From Candidatus Aerophobota bacterium (GTDB lineage: Bacteria > Aerophobota > Aerophobia > Aerophobales > AE-B3A), in contig JAUWRE010000051.1 in the NCBI GenBank assembly GCA_030610725.1, positions 1 through 7,155 on the forward strand: a DNA stretch of 7,155 bases. Reading direction: 5' to 3'. Positions 1-7,155 of the stretch are shown here, piece by piece. A program made the translations under genes and the position numbers. Within the stretch, counting starts at the first letter, position 1. Each line of letters starts with the position of its first letter. The notes under the pieces are model-generated. The model saw nothing but the letters and a program-made list of their open reading frames with translations. It did not search any database and was not told the origin of the DNA.

Positions 1-16
1 ATTCCTTTAATTTACT

Positions 17-51
17 AGCGGTTAGCGTATAGCGTTCAGCGTATAGGGTAA
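17..51. repeat. 7-bp tandem repeats, AGCGTAT family (left outer arm)
   Basis: Five consecutive 7-base units can be read: AGCGGTT, AGCGTAT, AGCGTTC, AGCGTAT and AGGGTAA. The AGCG core is kept in the first four and the last three bases vary. The block is the left outer arm of the larger inverted repeat and is complementary to the heptads at 336-365. Confidence 0.8.
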
Positions 52-147
52 ATCATCAAAGCGAAAAACTTAAAGCGCAGAGCTAAAGACTATAATTCAT
101 CGTCTTGTTCGTAGTTCATGCCCCCTCATCTTAATCCTCTCTTAATT

Positions 148-175
148 AGTTCATAGTCTATTGTTCATAGTTCAT
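148..175. repeat. 7-bp tandem repeats, AGTTCAT family (left inner arm)
   Basis: Four consecutive 7-base units: AGTTCAT, AGTCTAT, TGTTCAT and AGTTCAT. A further pair of the same family (TGTTCGT, AGTTCAT) lies at 106-119. Complementary units occur on the other side at 225-253 (AATGAAC, AATGGGA, then CTACGAAC and AATGAAG). This family differs in sequence from the AGCGTAT heptads but has the same 7-base period, so the two may share an origin. Confidence 0.75.
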
Positions 176-335
176 CGATGAAAAGAACGAACGGTGAACC
201 AGTTACCTAACGGGCTAGTAGGTCAATGAACAATGGGACTACGAACAATGAAGACAAAGGGGGGAGAGGAAAGTACTATTTTTGTCGATGAATTATGGGC
301 TATTCTCTATGATTTTGCGTTTTTGTATTCTTTCA

Positions 336-365
336 CTATACGCTATACGCTAAACGCTATCCGCT
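336..365. repeat. 7-bp tandem repeats, CTATACG family (right outer arm)
   Basis: Consecutive units CTATACG, CTATACG, CTAAACG and CTATCCG, then CT. On the minus strand these read as the AGCG-type heptads seen at 17-51, so the two blocks are inverted with respect to each other. The block begins 7 bases after the gyrB stop codon in the direction of transcription. Confidence 0.8.
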
Positions 366-371
366 GTCTTT

Positions 372-3232
<2,861 letters not shown>

Positions 3233-3233
3233 T

Positions 3234-4304
3234 TTAGTTAACTATCTCCGATACATATACTAACTCTATTTTTCTTTCATCCAAACTGGCCACAATCTCC
3301 TTTAGGGCCTGGGCTGTAGTTATATCTATATGTCCCATCCCCAGTGTTTTACCTTTTTCCTTAGCTGAAGAAATAAGCTGTTGGAATTGACCCTTGATAT
3401 AATCTATATCTTTTTCGTTGTCCAGAAAGACTTGTCTGGAGGTAGACTTTACACCCATTTCTTGAGCCAGAGAAAAAGCTATTGAATCAGGACTGGTTCT
3501 ACTGTCAACAAAGAATAGGTCTTCTTCTTTCACTGCCTTAAGTAAAGCCCTCATGGGCCTTTCTTCAGAGGTAATAAGAGAGCCCATATGGTTATTTAAA
3601 CCTACGGCATAGGGAATGTCCTTCCTGGCTTCCTTTATTATTAATTTAATCTCTTCCTCACTCATCTTATCCAGAATTATCCACTTATAGTCAGGGTTAA
3701 ATTTACCCTTTGGTTGCATAGGAAGATGTATGATGACTTCTTTCCCACTCTTATGAGCCTGTTCTGCTACTGATTTTGCCTGGGGGGTCCCCGGGATTAC
3801 AGAGATAGTAAAGGGAATATTCAAATCTTCTAAAAAGACATCTACTACCCCGCCCTTTGAGTATCCGAAATCGTCAATAAGAAGAGCAATCTTGATCTTT
3901 TTGAGAATAAACCTTAGAGTATGAGTGGTTCTACTTTCAGAACCAACCTTAGCTAGAATCTGGTACTGGTCTTTTGAGTCTTTCTCTTCCAGCTGATGAA
4001 TCTTTACCAACCTTAGAGAGAGTTCTTCTTGTATCTGAAGGAGTAGCGTATCCAGAGGATAGTCAAAGGGGATGCTCAGGGTTTTTTCTTGTTGAAGCTG
4101 GGGCAGAAAAAACCTTCCTCTTATCTCTTTTTCTTCTATCAAAGGTAAATTCAGTGTTTTTGTGAGCTCTTTTACTTTTAAGTCTATCTGTAAGAAATCA
4201 TTTTGATAGGTTGAGATTCTAAGTTGAAGAAAAAGCCCTGCTATTATTATACAAAGAACGATTATTATTGCTATGTAAAGAAACTTGTGTGATTTTTTCT
4301 TCAT
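3234..4304 (-). CDS. Divergent polysaccharide deacetylase family protein (DUF610/Polysacc_deac_2), membrane-anchored
   Basis: A 356-residue protein with a lysine-rich start and one hydrophobic segment at about 8-28, predicted to be an N-terminal anchor with the rest in the periplasm or outside. Residues about 30-135 match nothing I recognise and look like a linker region. From 138 the fold is that of the divergent polysaccharide deacetylases: LLIDDFGYS (141-149, D144/D145), EVIIHLPMQP (189-198, H193), GLNNHMGS (235-242), FFVDSRTS (264-271, D267), FLDN (293-296) and GMGHID (322-327, H325). These acidic and histidine residues are the ones expected to bind metal. In the family as I recall it the last motif is usually GHP; here it is GHI. 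The substrate is unproven, and a cell-wall or exopolysaccharide role is a family-level guess. The gene follows an S41 peptidase by 34 bases and is nearly contiguous with accA. An in-frame TAG 9 bases before the ATG fixes this as the first possible ATG; its SD is weak. Confidence 0.88.
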   Translation of the reverse strand: MKKKSHKFLYIAIIIVLCIIIAGLFLQLRISTYQNDFLQIDLKVKELTKTLNLPLIEEKEIRGRFFLPQLQQEKTLSIPFDYPLDTLLLQIQEELSLRLVKIHQLEEKDSKDQYQILAKVGSESRTTHTLRFILKKIKIALLIDDFGYSKGGVVDVFLEDLNIPFTISVIPGTPQAKSVAEQAHKSGKEVIIHLPMQPKGKFNPDYKWIILDKMSEEEIKLIIKEARKDIPYAVGLNNHMGSLITSEERPMRALLKAVKEEDLFFVDSRTSPDSIAFSLAQEMGVKSTSRQVFLDNEKDIDYIKGQFQQLISSAKEKGKTLGMGHIDITTAQALKEIVASLDERKIELVYVSEIVN

Positions 4305-4338
4305 ATTCTTCTATCAGGCAAACCCTCCCTTTTCCTGG

Positions 4339-5670
4339 TCAGTTTCCCAGTATTTCTATAGCTTCCAGAAGTTGTAGGTCATTAAGAATATCATTATCCT
4401 TATTCTTGTCTTCTCGCCGAAGGAATTTTTGCAGAAGCTCCTTCTCTACTGTAATTCCTTCCTTTTCTAATTCGCTTCTCAAGGAAGTCAAATCCATCCG
4501 TTCCCAATAAGGATATTGAACGAGAAATTCTTTAATCAGCTTAGATTCCTTTAATTTAACTAATATTTCCTTTTCTTCTTCAGTAGGTTTGAAAGCCTCT
4601 ACTTTTATGTCAGGTTCAATTCCTTCACCCTCTATGCTTATTTCTGAGGGAGTGTAATACTTAGCTGTGGTCAAAGTTATGGCTCCCTCCTTATTTATGG
4701 GGATTATTGCCTGTACTGTTCCCTTGCCAAAGGTCTTTTCTCCCAATAAGATACCTCTCTTATTTTCTTTAATTGCACCAGCTACAATTTCTGATGCACT
4801 GGCGCTTCCCTGGTTAATTAGTATAACCAGTGGTATCTCTTCTCCTTCTCCCTGCTGATGAGCGGAATAGACCTGGTTTTGAGAAGAATCTCGCCCTTTA
4901 ATAGAGACAATAACTCCCGAGGAGAGGAATTCATCCGCTACCTCTACTGCTTGAGTGAGAAGACCGCCGGGGTTATACCTTAAGTCGAGAATAAGCGCCT
5001 CTATCTGCATAGTTTTGAGTTTAGTAAGAGCTTTTCTTAAATCCTCTGCTGTGTTTTCATTGGTAAAACCAACGATTTTAATATATCCGATATTTTCTTT
5101 AAAAATTTTTTCTTTGATATTGGGGAACTTTATGATAGCTCTGGTGATGGTGAACTCTAGAGGATTTTTTTCTTCTCTTCTCTGTATGGTCATCTTTACT
5201 TCAGTTCCTGGTTCACCCCGTAATTTTCTCATAGCTTCTGTAAGAGTTATTTTTTCTGCCGATTCTTCATTTATCTTCATAATTCTATCTTTAGGCTCAA
5301 GTCCAACCTTGCTGGCCGGGGTTCCTTCCAGGGGAGAAATTATGGTAAGAAAATTATCTTCAATGGTGATTTGTATTCCTATTCCTCCAAATTCACCCTC
5401 TTTCTCTTGCTTCATTTCTAGATAGACTTCCGCATTCATCCAATGCGAATAAGGGTCTTCTAGAGATTCAATCATTCCCTTGATAGCCCCCTCCATTAGT
5501 TGGGATGGCTCAACTTTTCCTATATATTCATTCTGAATAGCCCGATAAGCTGCAATTAAAGGTCCTAGCTCGGAGAGAAAATCGCCCCCTTGAACTCTTG
5601 CAAAGAGAAAAAGTCCTATAATTGAGCTGAGGATGACGATAATGACTAAGAATCTTTTATTTCTTTTCAA
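4339..5670 (-). CDS. S41 family carboxyl-terminal processing peptidase (CtpA/Prc type)
   Basis: Serine-lysine protease that trims or degrades proteins from their C-termini, outside the cytoplasmic membrane. An uncleaved signal anchor or signal peptide lies at about 6-24 after KRNKR. The cap helices contain DPYSHWM (72-78). A PDZ domain (about 92-178) opens with GGIGIQI and has the GTPASKVGLEPKDRI substrate-groove region. The protease core shows LDLRYNPGG (228-236), GSASASEI (288-295) with the predicted nucleophile S291, and GEKTFGKGTVQ (310-320) with the general base K316 and Q320. The Ser-Lys gap of 25 matches characterised members such as CtpB and Prc. A charged tail from about 362 to 443 extends beyond the core and ends in a helical NDILNDLQLLEAIEIL stretch, seen in many bacterial homologues. 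The start is TTG, chosen because AGAAGGA lies 6 bases upstream. Length 443 is normal. Confidence 0.93.
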   Translation of the reverse strand: MKRNKRFLVIIVILSSIIGLFLFARVQGGDFLSELGPLIAAYRAIQNEYIGKVEPSQLMEGAIKGMIESLEDPYSHWMNAEVYLEMKQEKEGEFGGIGIQITIEDNFLTIISPLEGTPASKVGLEPKDRIMKINEESAEKITLTEAMRKLRGEPGTEVKMTIQRREEKNPLEFTITRAIIKFPNIKEKIFKENIGYIKIVGFTNENTAEDLRKALTKLKTMQIEALILDLRYNPGGLLTQAVEVADEFLSSGVIVSIKGRDSSQNQVYSAHQQGEGEEIPLVILINQGSASASEIVAGAIKENKRGILLGEKTFGKGTVQAIIPINKEGAITLTTAKYYTPSEISIEGEGIEPDIKVEAFKPTEEEKEILVKLKESKLIKEFLVQYPYWERMDLTSLRSELEKEGITVEKELLQKFLRREDKNKDNDILNDLQLLEAIEILGN

Positions 5671-5676
5671 AGGAAA

Positions 5677-5683
5677 TCCTTCT
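5677..5683 (-). promoter_or_regulatory. Shine-Dalgarno site setting the TTG start of the S41 peptidase
   Basis: On the minus strand AGAAGGA lies 6 bases before TTG at 5670. The following codons encode KRNKRFLV, the positively charged start of a signal anchor. No ATG nearby would preserve the whole anchor, so TTG is the best start. Confidence 0.7.
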
Positions 5684-5699
5684 TTTTTATGCTCGTTTA

Positions 5700-6353
5700 C
5701 TAGATGTTTCTCTCTTTAAGCAACTCCTCTGAGTTTCTTATTACCTTTTCTCTTGCTTTTAGAGATAATCCTGCCCCTTGCAAAGTTTTTCTTGCTTGTT
5801 CAGTGCTTATAAGGTCATCTGGGCTGTGGGCGTCGCTATTCAAAATTAATTTCGCTCCAGTTTCTTGGGCTAATTTTGCCACCCATCCGTTAGTCAGGCA
5901 GTGTCCCTTTCTACTACTTATCTCCAGATAGATTCCTCTTTTTTCAGCTATGCTGGCCTCTTCCTGCGAGATTAGCCCTGGATGGGCTAGAATATCTATT
6001 TCTGCCTCTAATGCTGCTCTGTTAGTCCCCGGTGGGACTGGCTCTACTATAGTCTCTCCATGTACAAGGATTATCCTGGCCCCTTCTTTTCTGGCTTTTC
6101 TGGCTAGCCTATCAATTAACTTGGGTGGTAGATGAGTTAATTCTGCGCCAGGGATGACTTTAATTCCTTCTACTAGACTGTTAATCTCCTCACAGAAGTC
6201 AGCAATACGCGGGACCACCCAGTCCAGATTTGAGGAATCGATATGGTCAGTAATGGCTAAAACTCTGTATCCCTTGCTTTTTGCTCTTTGTACTATTTCT
6301 GCTGGGGAGAGTTCTCCATCACTGAAAAAACTATGGATATGTAAATCAATCAA
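5700..6353 (-). CDS. PHP-domain phosphoesterase (histidinol-phosphatase-like)
   Basis: A compact PHP-domain protein of 217 residues, expected to be a cytoplasmic metal-dependent phosphoesterase with a TIM-barrel-like fold. All the usual metal-ligand motifs are present: HIH at 5-7 (H5, H7), SDGELSPAE at 11-19 (D12), TDH at 35-37 (H37), E71 in GAELTH, H98 in LVHGE, AHPG at 123-126 (H124) and NSDAH at 172-176 (D174, H176). This subtype is often labelled histidinol phosphatase-like, but no his genes are nearby, so the substrate is open; nucleotide or sugar phosphates are alternatives. The gene begins with TTG, supported by AGAGGGGG 7 bases upstream and by the PHP motif starting within the first five residues. 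It is first in the operon, with a promoter just upstream, and ends 29 bases before the S41 peptidase start. Confidence 0.9.
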   Translation of the reverse strand: MIDLHIHSFFSDGELSPAEIVQRAKSKGYRVLAITDHIDSSNLDWVVPRIADFCEEINSLVEGIKVIPGAELTHLPPKLIDRLARKARKEGARIILVHGETIVEPVPPGTNRAALEAEIDILAHPGLISQEEASIAEKRGIYLEISSRKGHCLTNGWVAKLAQETGAKLILNSDAHSPDDLISTEQARKTLQGAGLSLKAREKVIRNSEELLKERNI

Positions 6354-6360
6354 ACGCTTT

Positions 6361-6368
6361 CCCCCTCT
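6361..6368 (-). promoter_or_regulatory. Shine-Dalgarno site setting the TTG start of the PHP gene
   Basis: AGAGGGGG on the minus strand lies 7 bases before TTG at 6353. With the promoter -10 element ending at 6377, the leader would be only about 15-20 bases and consist mainly of this site. Confidence 0.7.
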
Positions 6369-6376
6369 CTTGGATT

Positions 6377-6405
6377 ATAATAGCATATTTCCTGCTTTTT
6401 GTAAA
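6377..6405 (-). promoter_or_regulatory. Sigma-70-type promoter with extended -10 for the PHP-to-gyrB operon
   Basis: On the minus strand TTTACA (6400-6405) is followed after 17 bases by TATTAT (6377-6382), and TG plus one base precedes the -10 (TGCTATTAT), an extended -10 element. Transcription would start near 6370, about 17 bases before the TTG start. A perfect TATAAT overlaps three bases downstream but would sit 20 bases from TTTACA. This is the only good promoter I see ahead of the five tightly spaced genes. Confidence 0.72.
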
Positions 6406-6408
6406 GTT

Positions 6409-6481
6409 TTCTCAAAGAGATTTCTTCTCAAAAATATCCACAGATGAAATAGCTGATGAATGGTCACTTTCTCAAGAGAAA
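6409..6481. repeat. Three TTCTCAA repeats, two with inverted-repeat symmetry
   Basis: TTCTCAA occurs at 6409-6415, 6425-6431 and 6469-6475. The first is part of TCTC-AAA-GAGA (6410-6420) and the third is part of TTTCTC-AA-GAGAAA (6468-6481), a 6-bp perfect inverted repeat. The first copy lies immediately upstream of the -35 element at 6400-6405. They could be operator sites or origin-associated protein sites, but no regulator is identified. Confidence 0.45.
6434..6442 (+). promoter_or_regulatory. One-mismatch DnaA box
   Basis: ATATCCACA differs from TTATCCACA only in the first base and has the same orientation as the perfect pair 113 bases away. It lies about 30 bases upstream of the operon -35 element, where bound DnaA could affect transcription. 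Confidence 0.5.
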
Positions 6482-6555
6482 AACCCGGGAGTCCTTTCTA
6501 CAAGCCCAAAGAATGAAAAAACACTCTAATCCTTACAGGATAGTTACTAACAGAG

Positions 6556-6573
6556 TTATCCACATTATCCACA
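6556..6573 (+). promoter_or_regulatory. Two abutted perfect DnaA boxes
   Basis: TTATCCACA occurs at 6556-6564 and again at 6565-6573, head to tail with no spacer. Both match the high-affinity DnaA box exactly. A perfect box is expected by chance only about 0.003 times in 367 bases on both strands, so two in direct tandem is very unlikely to be random. Confidence 0.88.
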
Positions 6574-6595
6574 GAAAATGACTCACATTGCCTAG

Positions 6596-6645
6596 AAATT
6601 TTTTTCTTCTTTGCTCTATTTTATTTATCTATTTGCTTAATTGTT
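6596..6645 (+). other. AT-rich candidate DNA-unwinding element with two tandem 13-mers
   Basis: Only 9 of 50 bases are G or C by my count. Within it, 6613-6625 (GCTCTATTTTATT) and 6626-6638 (TATCTATTTGCTT) are adjacent 13-base units sharing TCTATTT at the same offset. Against the E. coli oriC 13-mer consensus GATCTnTTnTTTT they match 9 and 8 of the 11 fixed positions. Low complexity makes some similarity easy by chance; the exact 13-base spacing and closeness to DnaA boxes are what support the call. Confidence 0.5.
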
Positions 6646-6684
6646 GGCTTCTTTGGGAGGTTCGAGGCAGGTTTGTAGGGGTCA

Positions 6685-6710
6685 GTTTCAATCCCTTATA
6701 TCTAAGGCAT
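6685..6710 (-). repeat. Solitary CRISPR-repeat-like sequence
   Basis: On the minus strand the sequence contains CCTTA-GATA-TAAGG (6694-6707), a 5-bp perfect stem, then GATTGAAAC ending at 6685. The ATTGAAAC end preceded by a TATAAGG-containing stem resembles, from memory, the 3' part of type I-B/III CRISPR repeats of thermophilic Clostridia and relatives. Only one copy is present: no second GTTTCAAT is found in this intergenic region, and there are no cas genes. It may be a relic, a lone repeat or coincidence. It begins 11 bases after the URO-D gene stop codon. Confidence 0.3.
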
Positions 6711-6720
6711 CTTTCTTTGC

Positions 6721-7155
6721 TTAACTATTGTATATTCCGTACTTGTGGGTAGCTTTGACCATAGCTATATAGTTTTCCGGCTTGCAAGCAGGATGGATTG
6801 AATTGGAGGAGGTAATGATATAGCCACCTCCCGGAGCTGCTTTTTGAATTGTTTCCTTAACAGTCTGTTTTACTTCTTCTTTTGTGCCGAAAGGAAGCAA
6901 ATTGCGGCAGTCAATATTTCCTAAGATACATGCCTTTCCAGCTAGATATTTTTTGACTTCTCCAATATCCATGCATTGAGGTTGAATTGGATGTATGCCA
7001 TCAAAGCCGACTTCCAGGAAATCATCCAGAATGGGCCATAAATTTCCGTCAGAATGCTTTACCACTTTCAACTCTTTTTGATGGGCATAAGCTACTATTT
7101 CTTTGTGATAAGGTTTGGTAAACTCCCGATAATGCTCAGGGGAAATAAGAGTAGT
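6721..7155 (-). CDS. Uroporphyrinogen decarboxylase (URO-D) family protein, C-terminal 144 residues (5' end outside window)
   Basis: The reading frame is open to the window edge; the visible part starts at TTLISPEHYREF and ends at a TAA. It matches the C-terminal half of the URO-D/corrinoid-methyltransferase superfamily (TIM barrel): LISPEHYREF (3-12), KHSDGNLWPILDD (33-45), GIHPIQP (53-59), LGNIDCR (78-84) and SSNSIHPACKPENY (116-129), numbered in the visible part. In MtaA/MtbA-type methyltransferases the equivalent of HSDG is H-x-C, whose His and Cys bind zinc. Here Asp replaces that Cys, while a Cys is kept in NIDC and could be a ligand. The HSDGN subtype is, as I recall, common in uncharacterised methyltransferase-like proteins of anaerobes. 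It is probably not the haem-pathway HemE, but the substrate cannot be told. An internal TTG at 7071 is not the start, because conserved sequence continues upstream of it. Confidence 0.88.
   Translation of the reverse strand, partial: TTLISPEHYREFTKPYHKEIVAYAHQKELKVVKHSDGNLWPILDDFLEVGFDGIHPIQPQCMDIGEVKKYLAGKACILGNIDCRNLLPFGTKEEVKQTVKETIQKAAPGGGYIITSSNSIHPACKPENYIAMVKATHKYGIYNS

Larger units (their letters stand above)
12..370. repeat. Nested imperfect long inverted repeat filling the gene-free region after gyrB
   Basis: This stretch holds no plausible gene on either strand. Its two halves are complementary in several nested blocks: 17-44 with 336-365 (imperfect), 91-101 with 286-296 (11 bp exact), 107-115 with 238-246 (9 bp exact) and 154-168 with 226-241 (one indel/mismatch zone). 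Near the centre is a 12-bp perfect palindrome at 171-182 (TTCATCGATGAA), and a smaller imperfect palindrome lies around 193-207. The blocks occur in mirrored order, so the whole could fold as one long interrupted hairpin in the gyrB transcript or extrude as a cruciform. It begins directly after the gyrB stop codon. No stem followed by a T-run was found, so I do not call it an intrinsic terminator, although such a structure could stop transcription or protect a 3' end. Function is unknown. Confidence 0.75.
6434..6645. other. Candidate replication origin or DnaA-controlled region (oriC-like)
   Basis: This part of the intergenic region combines DnaA boxes with an AT-rich candidate unwinding element. 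Two perfect boxes are abutted at 6556-6573, and a one-mismatch box (ATATCCACA) is at 6434-6442 in the same orientation. About 22 bases beyond the perfect pair lies a 50-base stretch (6596-6645) with 9 G/C bases by my count, about 18% GC, that contains two tandem 13-mers. gyrB, a frequent origin neighbour, is in the operon reading away from it. The order, boxes followed by an AT-rich element with 13-mers, is the standard bacterial origin layout. Alternatives are a DnaA-regulated promoter region or a DnaA-titrating site; only two or three boxes are visible, fewer than in many origins. dnaA and dnaN are not in the window. Confidence 0.6.

Noticed and set aside
300..371. Intrinsic terminator directly after gyrB
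   Set aside because: The heptad arm here pairs only with sequence about 300 bases away, and no local GC-rich stem with a T-run is present on the minus strand.
4955..5425. 156-codon open frame on the plus strand
   Set aside because: It lies wholly antisense to the S41 peptidase PDZ/protease region, whose motifs are intact. The plus-strand product has no recognisable motif and reads as the shadow of a low-GC gene; the same applies to the shorter plus-strand frames elsewhere.
6374..6379. TATAAT as the -10 element of the operon promoter
   Set aside because: It is a perfect hexamer, but it lies 20 bases from TTTACA; the overlapping TATTAT gives 17-base spacing and an extended TG motif, so it is preferred.
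6694..6707. CCTTA/TAAGG hairpin as a terminator of the URO-D gene
   Set aside because: On the minus strand the short stem is followed by GATTGAAACTG and not by a T-run, so it does not fit an intrinsic terminator.
6721..7071. A complete 116-residue gene starting at TTG 7071
   Set aside because: The frame continues to the window edge with family-conserved sequence (LISPEHYREF), so the TTG is internal and the gene is truncated by the window.

Overview
The window is a bacterial chromosome segment of moderate-to-low GC. Every recognisable gene is on the minus strand, so the text follows transcription from high to low coordinates. The proteins (GyrB, AccA, an S41 carboxyl-terminal processing peptidase, a divergent polysaccharide deacetylase, a PHP phosphoesterase and a URO-D/corrinoid-methyltransferase-like protein) are bacterial. 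The URO-D-like subtype and the deacetylase/peptidase pair suggest an anaerobic, probably outer-membrane-bearing, little-cultivated lineage, but this is an inference and I cannot name a phylum. Purine-rich Shine-Dalgarno sequences are clear for several genes, and two genes start with TTG.

Layout. 7155-6721: C-terminal 144 residues of a URO-D family protein whose 5' part lies beyond the window. 6720-6354: a 367-base intergenic region that is unusually rich in signals. It holds two head-to-tail perfect DnaA boxes, an AT-rich stretch with two tandem 13-mers resembling origin-unwinding 13-mers, a further one-mismatch DnaA box, three TTCTCAA repeats, a solitary CRISPR-repeat-like sequence, and a sigma-70-type promoter reading into the next gene. 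6353-372: a five-gene unit, PHP phosphoesterase -> S41 peptidase -> divergent polysaccharide deacetylase -> accA -> gyrB, with gaps of 29, 34, 1 and 2 bases; it looks like one operon. 371-1: a gene-free region downstream of gyrB, built from two families of degenerate 7-bp tandem repeats laid out as a nested imperfect inverted repeat about 350 bp long.

How it fits together. The operon joins envelope functions (periplasmic proteolysis, a deacetylase-like protein), the committed step of fatty-acid synthesis (AccA) and DNA supercoiling (GyrB). Its promoter lies about 150 bases from the tandem DnaA boxes. The most notable proposal is that 6434-6645 is a replication origin, or at least a DnaA-controlled region, placed upstream of the gyrB operon instead of in the common dnaA-dnaN-recF-gyrB neighbourhood. 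The second is the heptad-repeat palindrome after gyrB. I did not find a convincing new enzymatic or defence system in the window.
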